DNA from: an uncultured Clostridia bacterium
Lineage (GTDB): Bacteria > Bacillota > Clostridia > Oscillospirales > Oscillospiraceae
Assembly (NCBI GenBank): GCA_945915065.1
Contig: CAMEER010000003.1
Location: 1 to 64,000 of the forward strand
Length of the DNA: 64,000 nucleotides
Direction: 5' to 3'
Shown here: in pieces, positions 41,172 through 50,053 of the stretch
How the letters are laid out: each line of letters begins with the position of its first letter
Position numbering within the stretch: the first letter of the stretch is position 1
Translations under genes and position numbers: made by a program
Notes under the pieces: generated by a model
The model's database searches: none
Told to the model about the DNA's origin: nothing
What the model saw: the letters and a program-made list of their open reading frames with translations, nothing else

Positions 41172-41593
41172 GCCATTTTGCCTCCTGTTACGGTGATGAT
41201 ACGGTCTTCATCGGCTTGTCCCCGTTCGATGGTCACCACGACGGCGTCCGGCGGCAGTGCATCCGCCACATTTTCGCTCCATTCCACCACGCACACGCCG
41301 CCGCGGTCCAGATAGTCCTCCCAGCCGATGTCAAACAGCGCGTCGCTGTCATCCAGCCGGTACATATCAAAGTGAAACAGAGGTGTTTTGCCCCAATACT
41401 CGTTGACGATCGTGAAGGTGGGGGAGGTGACGCGCCCGGTGTAGCCCAATCCCCGGGCAATACCCCGGGTCAGCGCGGTTTTGCCCATTCCCAAGCCGCC
41501 GCGGCAGGCCACCACCGTATTGGGCTGCAGCTGCTGCGCCAAACGGCAGCCGAATGCTTCTGTATCGGATACACTGTGGGAGATATACTGCAT
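41168..41593 (-). CDS. tsaE: tRNA threonylcarbamoyladenosine biosynthesis ATPase TsaE
   Basis: Small ATPase of the t6A machinery, 141 residues. Walker A GGLGMGKTALTRGIARGLG, then SPTFTIVNEYWG and the Walker-B-like region LFHFDMYRLDD. Essential in most bacteria. Confidence 0.94.
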   Translation of the reverse strand: MQYISHSVSDTEAFGCRLAQQLQPNTVVACRGGLGMGKTALTRGIARGLGYTGRVTSPTFTIVNEYWGKTPLFHFDMYRLDDSDALFDIGWEDYLDRGGVCVVEWSENVADALPPDAVVVTIERGQADEDRIITVTGGKMA

Positions 41594-41697
41594 AGCAGAC
41601 GTCCTTTCGGAACAAGGAATGGCCCTGCTGTACCATTCTCTGAATAATCGATTTATTCTATCACAGAAAATTCAAAAAGAAAAGGGGGAAGGACAGG

Positions 41698-41726
41698 TTT
41701 ACACCGAAAAGTTCTTGTGGTACAAT
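41698..41726 (+). promoter_or_regulatory. Promoter of the rodA-like gene
   Basis: TTTACA (41698-41703), 17 bp, TACAAT (41721-41726) with extended TGG. Confidence 0.65.
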
Positions 41727-41784
41727 GTACGAAAATCATTCTGGGGCAATGGGCCTCTGAACAGCCACCACGGAGGAACTATTC

Positions 41785-42942
41785 ATGCAGCGTGTGCGGG
41801 AATTCATACGGGATATCTTTCGGCAGACAGATCTTGTTCTGCTGGCGCTCTGCTGCACCGCTACGGCTTACGGTATTTTGATGATCTACTCCGCTACCCG
41901 CTATATGGATACGATGCGTCTTGTACTGGTGCAGACCGTGGGCGCGTTGATCGGCGTGGTGCTGTTTTTTGTGTTCTCCATGATCAACGTGGGAGAAGTG
42001 ATGCGGAAAAAAGGCTGGCTGTGGCTGACGGTGTTCAGCATCGGATTTATCCTCCTGCTGAAAACACCGCTGGGCCGGGCGGGTGACACCGGCAATCTGG
42101 CATGGCTGAAATTTCCCCTGCTGCCTGTGATGGTGCAGCCTTCCGAGGTGGTGAAGCTGACCTTCATCGTGGTACTGGCCTGGCAACTGGTGTGGCTGCA
42201 GGAGAACCGCACCCTGAAGAAGATCCCGGATGTGTTGTTTCTGGGCGCGCACCTGATGGTGATCTTCGGCCTGTACTATGTCATATCCTCCGATATGGGC
42301 AGCGGCCTGGTGTTCGTGTTCATTTTTATCTGCATGTGTTTTGTGGCGGGTGTGGCGGCCCGGTGGTTCATCGGCGGCGGTATTGCCGCGGTGCTTGCTT
42401 TCTATATCCTCTGGGAGGAGGATATGATCAAGCCCTACATGAAAGATCGTTTCATTGTGGTTTTTGACCACAGCTATCAGCCCCTGAACGTAGGCTGGCA
42501 CCAGACCCGCAGTCTGATGACACTGGGCGGCGGCAAGCTGACGGGTATGGGCCTGTTCAATGGTGTCCAGACCCAGAGCAAGGACAGCTCCAGTCTGCCC
42601 AACCGCCATACGGACTTCATCTTCTCCGCTATTGGTGAGGAATTGGGGATGGTGGGCTGCATTCTGGCGTTGGCCATCCTGGCCGCCATCATTCTGCGCT
42701 GCATTTATGTGGCCCGCAACGCCCAAAACAAGCTGGATGGCTACATCTGCGTAGGTGTGGTGGGGATGCTGCTGTTTCAGGTGCTGGCCAACGTGGGCAT
42801 GTGTCTGTTCGTGATGCCGGTCATTGGCCTGACCCTGCCGTTTTTCAGCTACGGCGGCACCTCGATCGTCATGGTTTTCGCGGCCATGGGTTTGGTCTCC
42901 GGTGCCCACAGCCGCTCCCGCCCGGACTGGCTGCGGCAATAG
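41785..42942 (+). CDS. rodA: SEDS-family glycosyltransferase, RodA-like
   Basis: Ten-helix membrane peptidoglycan polymerase working with a class B PBP. 385 residues. Seen: the long extracellular loop with the catalytic Asp in WEEDMIKPYMKDR-like text, GWHQTRSLMTLGGG, PNRHTDFIFSAIGEELG and the C-terminal FFSYGGTSIV. The PNRHTDFIF motif and single-gene context favour RodA over FtsW or SpoVE, but this is not certain. Confidence 0.87.
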   Translation: MQRVREFIRDIFRQTDLVLLALCCTATAYGILMIYSATRYMDTMRLVLVQTVGALIGVVLFFVFSMINVGEVMRKKGWLWLTVFSIGFILLLKTPLGRAGDTGNLAWLKFPLLPVMVQPSEVVKLTFIVVLAWQLVWLQENRTLKKIPDVLFLGAHLMVIFGLYYVISSDMGSGLVFVFIFICMCFVAGVAARWFIGGGIAAVLAFYILWEEDMIKPYMKDRFIVVFDHSYQPLNVGWHQTRSLMTLGGGKLTGMGLFNGVQTQSKDSSSLPNRHTDFIFSAIGEELGMVGCILALAILAAIILRCIYVARNAQNKLDGYICVGVVGMLLFQVLANVGMCLFVMPVIGLTLPFFSYGGTSIVMVFAAMGLVSGAHSRSRPDWLRQ

Positions 42943-42950
42943 AAGAGAGA

Positions 42951-42990
42951 ACAAACGCCGTACCGCCCTTTGGGACGGTACGGCGTTTGT
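42951..42990. terminator. Bidirectional terminator
   Basis: ACAAACGCCGTACCG / CGGTACGGCGTTTGT, 15-bp stem between convergent genes. Confidence 0.85.
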
Positions 42991-44222
42991 TATGTTGCTA
43001 CGGCAGACGCGGATGATGTGTATCGCCGTCCATACAGTGTGTTCAGTCGGGGATACATGTCGGCCTCGCCTTTATATCCTATCGTGACCACGCGGCTGCC
43101 CAGCCGCAGCAGCAGGATCTGTTGCTGCCAGTCAGGTGTTTCCGGAAGCTGGTCGCTGCGAAACTCTTGACGCAGATTGGTAGTGTACCGGCGGTACATG
43201 GCCTGATCCCAGCCATTGACCTGCACCGCCTGCCAGTCATCGTGAGCGGCCACCTGTTCGGCGTAGTATTTTTCCGCCAGCGATTCTGTGCGAATGTCCA
43301 TGACACTGACCCAGTAGCTGAAGGGGGAATATCCTGAACCTGTGCCTTCTATCCAGATAGTGGGGCCATCCTGCCGGTAGGTGGCAAAAGAGTACAGCAG
43401 ATACTTGCCGGCGATGCCGAAGGGGGCGTCACCGTATTCATTGTTATAATCCAGCTGTGCCGCTTCCTCCGGACAAAGGGATTCCAGCAGCACCACGGGA
43501 CAGTCGGAGAGGGGAACGTCCTGCAGTTTTCCGGAGGAAGTGAAGATCACTACAACGAGGATCAGAGCGCTCATGCCCCACAGCGCCAGCAGTACAATGC
43601 GGATCCGTTTCCGTTTGCGCACCTCAGGATCAGGGTGGTAGCTTCTGTCCAGCAGATAGCGCTGCCGTAGCCGCACTGACCGGAGGATACCGAAAACGGC
43701 CATTACCAGCCAGAAGATGGCAAGTAGCGCCACGGAAACCGCCAGCAGGGCGGAGCCGTCCAGCAGCATATCATAAATGCCGTCGTAATGCTTCATATAC
43801 TGGAGATTTTTCCTGACCATGAAGGGAATCATCATGATTATCAAAAGGCTGGAAAAAAGTTCCAGACGGTTGGCGGAGCGCAGCGTGTCCCGCAGTGCCT
43901 CTTCATCGGTGTTGATCTCCACCGCATCAGGCCGTGCGGCCCGGTAGATATCAGCCCGGTAGTTGAGTTGGTCCACATACTCCCAGCCCAGCTCCCGCAT
44001 GGTTTCCCGGTATTCTTCCTGCCGTGTATAGTACCCGTCCTTGGGCTTTATATGGACACGGTAGCGGGTGGGACCACCGGTGTTTTCCTCAAAGATGCAC
44101 TGTTTTCCAAAAATGCTTTTGATGCCTGTCAGCCGCAGGCCCTGCTGCACCTGTTCATCCAGCCATGCCTCCACTGCATCGACCTCATACCATGCGAAGG
44201 GAAGCTCCTTACGGATCGCCAT
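42990..44222 (-). CDS. DUF2812 membrane protein
   Basis: About 410 residues. N-terminal DUF2812 domain (FAWYEVDAVEAWLDEQVQQG, then YRETMRELGWEYVDQ), then three hydrophobic segments (about residues 125-240) and a C-terminal extracytoplasmic domain of unknown type. The ATG at 44222 is 7 bp behind GGAGG; the ATG at 44228 abuts it. DUF2812 proteins are nearly always encoded behind a PadR regulator, as here. Function unknown. Confidence 0.85.
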   Translation of the reverse strand: MAIRKELPFAWYEVDAVEAWLDEQVQQGLRLTGIKSIFGKQCIFEENTGGPTRYRVHIKPKDGYYTRQEEYRETMRELGWEYVDQLNYRADIYRAARPDAVEINTDEEALRDTLRSANRLELFSSLLIIMMIPFMVRKNLQYMKHYDGIYDMLLDGSALLAVSVALLAIFWLVMAVFGILRSVRLRQRYLLDRSYHPDPEVRKRKRIRIVLLALWGMSALILVVVIFTSSGKLQDVPLSDCPVVLLESLCPEEAAQLDYNNEYGDAPFGIAGKYLLYSFATYRQDGPTIWIEGTGSGYSPFSYWVSVMDIRTESLAEKYYAEQVAAHDDWQAVQVNGWDQAMYRRYTTNLRQEFRSDQLPETPDWQQQILLLRLGSRVVTIGYKGEADMYPRLNTLYGRRYTSSASAVAT

Positions 44223-44224
44223 AT

Positions 44225-44566
44225 TCATGCCTCCTTTTTAAAAGGGAGACAGTGCCCGTCACCCTCCCGGTCAATATCCCGTACGACCTGCTGCAGACGT
44301 TGACACTCCGCTTCGTACAGCATGCTGCCTTTTTCTGTCATTGTATAGGTTCGCTTGCGGCCTTCGGTGCTGACTTCCTGCAAAATGCCCTCATCCGTCA
44401 GCTTGGGCAGAATGGTGTACAGCGTTCCGGGGCCCAGCGCCACCCGTCCCCCGGTCTTTTTATTGACCCATGTCACGATGTCTGCGCCGCACAGATTTTG
44501 CCGGTGCAGCGCCATTAGGACATAGAACATCGGTTCAGATAAGGTTTCCAGTGGTTTTTTCGGCAC
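44225..44566 (-). CDS. PadR-family transcriptional regulator
   Basis: 113 residues: winged helix SEPMFYVLMALHRQNLCGADIV, GPGTLYTILPKLTDEGIL, EGRKRTYTMTEKG. GTG at 44566 is chosen because the ATG at 44575 directly touches the AAAGGAG. It probably represses its own operon through the inverted repeat at 44590-44630 and is coupled to the DUF2812 gene. Confidence 0.9.
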   Translation of the reverse strand: MPKKPLETLSEPMFYVLMALHRQNLCGADIVTWVNKKTGGRVALGPGTLYTILPKLTDEGILQEVSTEGRKRTYTMTEKGSMLYEAECQRLQQVVRDIDREGDGHCLPFKKEA

Positions 44567-44589
44567 AATTGGCATCTCCTTTCGCTTAA

Positions 44590-44636
44590 ATATCGTTTCA
44601 CGATATTACTATAACATCGTGAAACGATATTGTCAA
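44590..44636 (-). promoter_or_regulatory. PadR promoter with 15-bp inverted-repeat operator
   Basis: Minus strand TTGACA (44631-44636), 17 bp, TATAGT (44608-44613). ATATCGTTTCACGAT (44590-44604) and its exact complement (44616-44630) flank the -10, spaced 11 bp. Confidence 0.8.
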
Positions 44637-44682
44637 CAGAAAACCCCAAAATACCTTTTTGCGGAAAAAGACGAAAAAGGTC

Positions 44683-44711
44683 TTGCAATTGAAGTTTCTC
44701 TGTGCTATACT
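44683..44711 (+). promoter_or_regulatory. Promoter of the glycine-riboswitch transcript
   Basis: TTGCAA (44683-44688), 17 bp, TATACT (44706-44711). Confidence 0.65.
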
Positions 44712-44767
44712 TCCTCCATCAATTGAACAGCGCCCAATGAACCTTTCAGAATCTAATGGGAGACTGA

Positions 44768-44890
44768 AAGGGGAGGGGACTCTGGAGAATCCCGTTGAAT
44801 CGGGTGCCGAAGGTGTAAGGCGTCAAGGCGCTGAATCTCTCAGGCAAAAGGACAGAGAACGCACGGGTTTCCGTGTGCTTTGTTTCTCCG
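44768..44890 (+). promoter_or_regulatory. Glycine riboswitch (one aptamer)
   Basis: Carries the conserved glycine-aptamer pieces GGGACTCTGGAGA, GTGCCGAAGGTG and CTCTCAGGCAAAAGGACAGA in the right order. Only one complete aptamer is seen; a stem CCTTTCAG / CTGAAAGG in front (about 44744-44771) may be the helper stem of singlet riboswitches. It is followed by a terminator and an alanine/glycine symporter gene. Confidence 0.88.
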
Positions 44891-44920
44891 GAGTCGCTGC
44901 TTTGCAGCGGCTCTGTTTTT
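44891..44920 (+). terminator. Riboswitch-linked terminator
   Basis: GAGTCGCTGC / GCAGCGGCTC stem followed by TGTTTTTG, placed between the aptamer and the symporter RBS. Confidence 0.8.
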
Positions 44921-44944
44921 GTGTAAAAAAGGAGAGTAGACATT

Positions 44945-46366
44945 ATGCAAGCAATTGAATCCGTACTGTTTCCCGTGGTTTGTAAGATCAACGAATACCT
45001 CAGCAATTACATTCTGGTGTTTTTGCTGGTAGGCGTGGGCCTGTGGTATTCCATTAAGACCCGCTTTGTGCAGATACGCTGCTTCGGAGAAGGTATGCGC
45101 AGGGTGTTCGGCAACCTGACACTGAAGGGCGGTAAGCAAGACTCCGGTATGAGCTCCTTCCAGGCGCTGGCTACCGCCATTGCCGCACAGGTGGGTACCG
45201 GCAACATCGTGGGCGCCTCCGGCGCCATCCTGACCGGTGGCCCCGGCGCCATTTTCTGGATGTGGGTCATCGCATTCTTCGGCATGGCCACCATCTACGC
45301 GGAGGCCACGCTGGCCCAAAAGACCCGTATTGTGGATCCTGACGGCACTGTCCGCGGCGGCCCTGTGTACTACATCACCACCGCGTTCAAGGGCGGCTTC
45401 GGCAAGTTCCTGGCCGGCTTCTTTGCCGTGGCGATCGTGCTGGCGCTGGGCTTCATGGGCTGCATGGTACAGTCCAACTCCATCGGTTCCACCATGAATA
45501 CCGCCTTCGGGATTCCCACTTGGGTGGTGGGCGTCGTGCTGGTGGCCATCTGCGCCATCATTTTCCTGGGCGGCGTGCAGCGTCTGGCCTCTGTGACTGA
45601 GAAGATCGTCCCGATCATGGCGTGCATCTTCCTGCTGGGCAGTCTGGTGGTGCTGGTGGCCCGTATTACCTATATCCCCGCCACCATTGCCATGATCTTC
45701 AAGTATGCGTTCCAGCCTCAGGCCATCATCGGCGGCGGCTTCGGCTATGCCATCAAGACGGCCATCAGCCAGGGCGCAAAGCGCGGCCTGTTCTCCAATG
45801 AGGCTGGTATGGGCTCCACCCCTCACGCACACGCCCAGGCCAACGTGGCCAAGCCCCACGATCAGGGTGTTGTGGCCATGATCGGTGTGTTCATCGATAC
45901 CTTCGTGGTGCTGACGCTGAATGCGCTGGTAATCATCTCCACTCTGTATACCGCGGACGGTCCTCTGGCCGAGTGCGGCGCTGCCGCGGCCAGCACGGTG
46001 CTGACCAAGGCCAATCTGGCCCAGACCGCCTTCGGCACCGTGTTCGGTGAGAAGCTCGGCGCCATGTTCGTGGCGGTGTGCCTGTTCTTCTTTGCGTTCT
46101 CTACCGTCCTCAGCTGGAACCTGTTCGGCAAGATCAACGCCAACTACCTGTTCGGCAAGAAGAATTCCCGCCGCTGCACAGTGGTATACAGTATCATCGC
46201 GCTGGTGTTCGTGTTCATCGGCACGCTGGCCAGCAATGACCTGGTGTGGGAGCTGACGGATATGTTCAATAACCTGATGGTGATCCCCAACGCCATTGCC
46301 CTGTTTGCGCTGACCGGGCTGGTCGTGAAAATGTGCAAGGACGGCGTTGCCGCTGCAAAGAAGTAA
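44945..46366 (+). CDS. Alanine/glycine:cation symporter (AGCS family)
   Basis: Sodium-coupled uptake (or efflux) of alanine or glycine, 473 residues, about 11 helices. Seen: ALATAIAAQVGTGNIVGASG and GPGAIFWMWVIAFFGMATIYAE, KRGLFSNEAGMGSTPHAHA. Position behind a glycine riboswitch suggests glycine as substrate. AAAGGAGAG precedes the ATG. Confidence 0.94.
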   Translation: MQAIESVLFPVVCKINEYLSNYILVFLLVGVGLWYSIKTRFVQIRCFGEGMRRVFGNLTLKGGKQDSGMSSFQALATAIAAQVGTGNIVGASGAILTGGPGAIFWMWVIAFFGMATIYAEATLAQKTRIVDPDGTVRGGPVYYITTAFKGGFGKFLAGFFAVAIVLALGFMGCMVQSNSIGSTMNTAFGIPTWVVGVVLVAICAIIFLGGVQRLASVTEKIVPIMACIFLLGSLVVLVARITYIPATIAMIFKYAFQPQAIIGGGFGYAIKTAISQGAKRGLFSNEAGMGSTPHAHAQANVAKPHDQGVVAMIGVFIDTFVVLTLNALVIISTLYTADGPLAECGAAAASTVLTKANLAQTAFGTVFGEKLGAMFVAVCLFFFAFSTVLSWNLFGKINANYLFGKKNSRRCTVVYSIIALVFVFIGTLASNDLVWELTDMFNNLMVIPNAIALFALTGLVVKMCKDGVAAAKK

Positions 46367-46382
46367 GCAAATTTTTGAGTAA

Positions 46383-46428
46383 AAATAAGGCTGCTGTGTG
46401 CCTCACGAGGCATACAGCAGCCTTATTT
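46383..46428 (+). terminator. Terminator of the symporter gene
   Basis: AAATAAGGCTGCTGT / ACAGCAGCCTTATTT hairpin with an inner CCT-AGG pair. Confidence 0.85.
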
Positions 46429-46492
46429 GTTGACAACAGTTCGCTGACGATATATAAATGTATAGTAGGAAACAAGGCAAAGAGGTGTGCTT

Positions 46493-47374
46493 ATGTACGA
46501 ACTGAATCATATCAAGGGCAGCAGCTACTATATCCAAAGCCCTTCCAAAATGGGACTGGTAAAGCTGAACGATACGGAAGTATGCCTGATCGACAGCGGC
46601 AACGACAAGGATGCCGGGCGTAAGGTGCGGCAGCTGCTGGACGCCAATGGGTGGCGCCTGACCGCCATCTACAATACCCATTCCAATGCCGACCACATCG
46701 GCGGCAACCGCTATTTGCAGGGCCAGACAAAATGCGGCATTTATGCCCCGGGCATCGAATGCGACTTCACCCGTCACCCTGTGCTGGAGCCGTCCTTCCT
46801 CTACGGCGGTTTCCCTCCCAAGGATCTGCGCCACAAATTTCTGATGGCACAGGAAAGCGACGCGGACTATTTGACGGCTGCGGTGCTGCCGGAGGGGTTT
46901 GAGCTGCTGCCGCTGCCGGGCCATTTCTTCGACATGGTAGGCTTCCGTACACCGGATGATGTGGTGTATCTGGCGGATTGCCTGTCCAGCAAGGAGACGC
47001 TGGATAAGTACCAGATCGGGTTTATCTATGACGTGGCCGCCTATCTTACTACACTGGAAAAAGTCAAGGAAATGCAGGCTGCCGCGTTTGTTCCGGCCCA
47101 CGCCGAGGTGACGGAGGATATCGCGCCGCTGGCACAATACAACATCGACAAGGTGCATCAGATCGCCGATCATATCGTCATGCTGTGCGGCGATCCGGTC
47201 ATCTTCGAGGAACTGCTGAAAAAGCTGTTTGACGACTACGCCCTTACCCTGAATTTTGAGCAATATGTACTGGTGGGCAGCACCGTGCGGTCATATCTGG
47301 CATGGCTGAAAGACACCGGACGGCTGACGGTCATTTTCGAGGACAACCGTCTGCTGTGGAGAAAAGCGGAGTAA
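46493..47374 (+). CDS. MBL-fold metallohydrolase
   Basis: 293 residues with a metallo-beta-lactamase fold. The metal motif is THSNADHIGG, where Asn replaces the middle His of HxHxDH, then LPGHFFDMVGF, the bridging Asp in YLADCLSS and the late His in VPAHAEV. C-terminal ~70 residues add a small helical domain. Substrate unknown. ATG at 46493 follows AGAGG; GTG at 46487 is an alternative. Confidence 0.85.
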   Translation: MYELNHIKGSSYYIQSPSKMGLVKLNDTEVCLIDSGNDKDAGRKVRQLLDANGWRLTAIYNTHSNADHIGGNRYLQGQTKCGIYAPGIECDFTRHPVLEPSFLYGGFPPKDLRHKFLMAQESDADYLTAAVLPEGFELLPLPGHFFDMVGFRTPDDVVYLADCLSSKETLDKYQIGFIYDVAAYLTTLEKVKEMQAAAFVPAHAEVTEDIAPLAQYNIDKVHQIADHIVMLCGDPVIFEELLKKLFDDYALTLNFEQYVLVGSTVRSYLAWLKDTGRLTVIFEDNRLLWRKAE

Positions 47375-48145
47375 TTACGACAGCTTCTGCTGCTTCATCC
47401 ATACGTTCATCACCAGACTGTGAGGCAGGATCTTCGTCAGCGCCGCCTGAACGCGGGCCACAAAGCCATATTTACATACGTCCTTACCGCGCTTGGCGTC
47501 CCGCCATGTACGGCGCACGATGTCGTCAGGGTCATACATGGCAATGTATTTCTTGACGACCCTCTCACCGCTCGTCACAGCACGGTCAAAGAATGCCGTC
47601 TTTGTCCAGAAAGGACACACCGCCATCACGCCGATACCCTGTTTGCGCAGTTCCCGGTTCAGCGCACGGCTGAAGCTGAGGACGAATGCCTTTGTGGCGC
47701 CGTAAATATCGATATAGGGGATAGGCTGAAACGCTGCCACGGATGCGATATTGATGATCTGACCGCCCCGGGGCATGTAGGGTACCGTCAGCTGGCACAT
47801 GGCCACCACGGCCTGACAGTTCAGGTCAGTCATATTCAAATTGACCTCCAGCGGTGTGTCCAGTACAGCGCTGAACTTGCCGAAGCCGCTGCAATTCATC
47901 AAAAGGCCCACTTCCACCGGTTCTGCCGCCAATGCCGCAGCGTATACGCCGAAGCTGGCGCGGTCTGTCAGGTCCATGGCAAAGATCCGAATCGGGAAGG
48001 GAACGGCAGCGGCTAAGGCTTCCAGTTTGTCCTGCCGGCGGGCGATGACCCATACCTCATCAAATGTACCGTACTGGTCAACAGTCTCGGCAAAGCGCTT
48101 GCCCATGCCGCTGGAAGCGCCGGTGATGACTGCGATTTTTTTCAT
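47375..48145 (-). CDS. Short-chain dehydrogenase/reductase
   Basis: 256 residues. Rossmann TGASSGMGKRFA at residues ~8-19, NCSGFG (NNAG equivalent), catalytic Ser in NIASVAAF and YGATK (YxxxK). The cofactor preference looks NADP(H) from the Arg pair in ARRQDKL. Substrate unknown. Start at 48145 is the family N-terminus (MKKIAVITG). Confidence 0.9.
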   Translation of the reverse strand: MKKIAVITGASSGMGKRFAETVDQYGTFDEVWVIARRQDKLEALAAAVPFPIRIFAMDLTDRASFGVYAAALAAEPVEVGLLMNCSGFGKFSAVLDTPLEVNLNMTDLNCQAVVAMCQLTVPYMPRGGQIINIASVAAFQPIPYIDIYGATKAFVLSFSRALNRELRKQGIGVMAVCPFWTKTAFFDRAVTSGERVVKKYIAMYDPDDIVRRTWRDAKRGKDVCKYGFVARVQAALTKILPHSLVMNVWMKQQKLS

Positions 48146-48216
48146 AGAGCATCCATCCTTTCCGGCAACTATTATGCCATGCCTTATGACCTTTTGCAAG
48201 AGTGCGGTACAGTGCC

Positions 48217-48245
48217 TTGACAGCATGGGAGCGCTTTTCTATAAT
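48217..48245 (+). promoter_or_regulatory. Promoter of the GNAT gene at 48273
   Basis: Consensus TTGACA (48217-48222), 17 bp, TATAAT (48240-48245). Confidence 0.8.
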
Positions 48246-48272
48246 ATAAAAAACAGGTATGGGGAGGCTGCC

Positions 48273-48794
48273 ATGGTCAGAAAAGGTACGGAAAAAGATA
48301 TCCCGCAGGTCGCGGCCATCTATGAGCATATCCACGACGGTGAGGAGCGCGGTACGTCTACCGTGGGCTGGATTCGAAACGTGTATCCCACGGCGGATAC
48401 GGCCCGCGCGGCGCTGGAGGCCGGCGACCTGTTCGTGATGGAGCAGGAGGGCACGGTGGTGGCGGCCGCCCGGATCAACAAGATACAGGTACCGGTATAT
48501 GCCGATGTGCCGTGGCGCTATCCCGATGTGCCGGATGACCAAGTGATGGTGCTGCATACGCTGGTGGTGGAGCCTGCCTGTGCCGGGAAGGGCTATGGTA
48601 CGGCGTTTGTCGGGTTCTATGAGGACTATGCCCGGGAAAACGGTTGTCCCTATCTGCGGATGGATACCAATGCCCGAAATCAGGCGGCCCGGAATTTGTA
48701 TGCCCGTTTGGGTTATTGGGAGGCCGGGATCGTGCCCTGCGTATTCAACGGCATCCCCGGTGTGCAGCTGGTGTGTCTGGAAAAGAGGCTGTAA
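48273..48794 (+). CDS. GNAT family N-acetyltransferase
   Basis: 173 residues. CoA-binding LVVEPACAGKGYGTAFVGFY and the C-terminal NQAARNLYARLGYWEAG are typical of RimI/YhfO-like acetyltransferases. The ATG at 48273 follows GGGGAGG; a much longer open frame upstream is antisense to the SDR gene and not coding. Substrate unknown. Confidence 0.9.
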   Translation: MVRKGTEKDIPQVAAIYEHIHDGEERGTSTVGWIRNVYPTADTARAALEAGDLFVMEQEGTVVAAARINKIQVPVYADVPWRYPDVPDDQVMVLHTLVVEPACAGKGYGTAFVGFYEDYARENGCPYLRMDTNARNQAARNLYARLGYWEAGIVPCVFNGIPGVQLVCLEKRL

Positions 48795-48809
48795 GCGATC
48801 CGGTTATTG

Positions 48810-48852
48810 CATGATAAAAAACAGGCAGCGCCGCTGCCTGTTTTTTATCATG
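48810..48852. terminator. Bidirectional terminator, 21-bp stem
   Basis: CATGATAAAAAACAGGCAGCG, one central C, and the exact complement; A- and T-runs on both sides of the GC stem. Confidence 0.88.
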
Positions 48853-48883
48853 CGCAATCTTGCTTCACTTTGCAGTTCTGCGT

Positions 48884-49459
48884 CTATCCTTCCAGTTGAA
48901 TGTCACACCGTTCCTGCACGCGGAAGGCCCTGAAGTATATCTCCTCAAACGGGATCCATCGCTGAGCGAACTGTACCGCCTTTTCAGGGCCGTTGCGCTT
49001 CCGGATCCGCCGCATCTGTTCACCGGGCTCTACGGATAGGAATATCCGCAGGTCATAATGCTGCCACAGGGATGGGTGGCAGGCATACGAGCCTTCCACG
49101 ATAGCGATTCGGCCTGCTTCCACCGTTACCGGCTGTCCCAGCTGCTGCTGGGCACAGAGATAGGGACGGTATGTGATCATAGGCCGGCCGTCACGAAGAG
49201 GCAGCAGGACTTCCTCCCAAAACCGCTCGTGATCCACATTCTCGCCGGGCTGCGACAGGCGCTCCTCTGTCCGCTGCTCCAAGCGGGGGAAATAATCATC
49301 CATATGGAACACACTGCAGCACAGATCCTGCTGCAGCCGCGCCGCCAGCGTCGTTTTACCGGAGCCGCACCGCCCGTCAATAGCGACAATGAATCGTTTT
49401 TGCAAAGCCGACTGCTCCCGGATAGCTGTCAGCAGCCGGATATAGTCATCGTGTGTCAT
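48884..49459 (-). CDS. P-loop kinase, uridine-kinase-like
   Basis: 191 residues. Walker A IDGRCGSGKTTLAARL, then FHMDDYFPR, RPYLC and IVEGSYACHPSL, the arrangement of uridine kinase / pantothenate kinase / nicotinamide-riboside kinase relatives. ATG at 49459 overlaps the stop of the ECF S-component by 4 bp, so the two are translated together. The substrate is probably the compound brought in by that transporter. Confidence 0.85.
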   Translation of the reverse strand: MTHDDYIRLLTAIREQSALQKRFIVAIDGRCGSGKTTLAARLQQDLCCSVFHMDDYFPRLEQRTEERLSQPGENVDHERFWEEVLLPLRDGRPMITYRPYLCAQQQLGQPVTVEAGRIAIVEGSYACHPSLWQHYDLRIFLSVEPGEQMRRIRKRNGPEKAVQFAQRWIPFEEIYFRAFRVQERCDIQLEG

Positions 49460-50022
49460 GCGGTTTCCTTGGCCGGCGCATTGCTGCGGGTGAAGCAGAC
49501 CAGCTTCGTCCGATCCAGCAGTACCATCACGGCGGGGATCAATACCAGCTGCAAAGCGATACCGGGCAGGGCGTTCAGCAGCGCGCCGCCGATAAACAGC
49601 TCCCAGGTGAACACGCCGCCGCTCAGGCCCATCAATACCACCATCACACCGCCCCATACCAGACGGCCTGCGAGCATAGCGGGGATCAGACACTTGTAGA
49701 GGGCCTTGATGCACTGCCACTTGCTGTGGGCGTACAGAAAACCGATCACGACGCCGTAAACGGCCAGCTCAAAGGCCATAGATACTGCGTTGGGATACAT
49801 GGCAGGGAAGCTGAACAGCAGCGAGCGCAGCAGGGGCAATACAAAACCGACGCCAAGCCCATACTGCCAGCCGCAGATCAGGCCACACAGCAATACGGGA
49901 ATATGCATGGGCAGCAGCATTTTGCCGACAGCGGGGATCTGTCCGGTGAAGAAGGGAAGTACCAGACCGATGGCCAGGAACATGGCGGCCAGAACAAGAT
50001 TCTTCAAGGGGGCGTGTTTCAT
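49456..50022 (-). CDS. ECF transporter S component
   Basis: 188 residues, about five to six helices: LVLAAMFLAIGLVLPFF, LLPMHIPVLLCGLICGWQYG, MAFELAVYGVVIGFLYA. It is the substrate-binding membrane part of an energy-coupling-factor vitamin transporter; the shared EcfA/EcfT module is encoded elsewhere. The HIPVLLCG and AFELAVYG motifs resemble the pantothenate-like (PanT) branch, but substrate is unproven. Confidence 0.88.
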   Translation of the reverse strand: MKHAPLKNLVLAAMFLAIGLVLPFFTGQIPAVGKMLLPMHIPVLLCGLICGWQYGLGVGFVLPLLRSLLFSFPAMYPNAVSMAFELAVYGVVIGFLYAHSKWQCIKALYKCLIPAMLAGRLVWGGVMVVLMGLSGGVFTWELFIGGALLNALPGIALQLVLIPAVMVLLDRTKLVCFTRSNAPAKETA

Positions 50023-50053
50023 TATCTTTTTCCTCTTTTTTTCTAATGACGTT

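Noticed and set aside
47841..48272. Long upstream extension of the GNAT gene
   Set aside because: It is antisense to the SDR gene; the real start is the ATG at 48273 with GGGGAGG and a consensus promoter.
49462..49720. N-terminal extension of the uridine-kinase-like gene
   Set aside because: It overlaps the ECF S-component in another frame; the real start is the coupled ATG at 49459.
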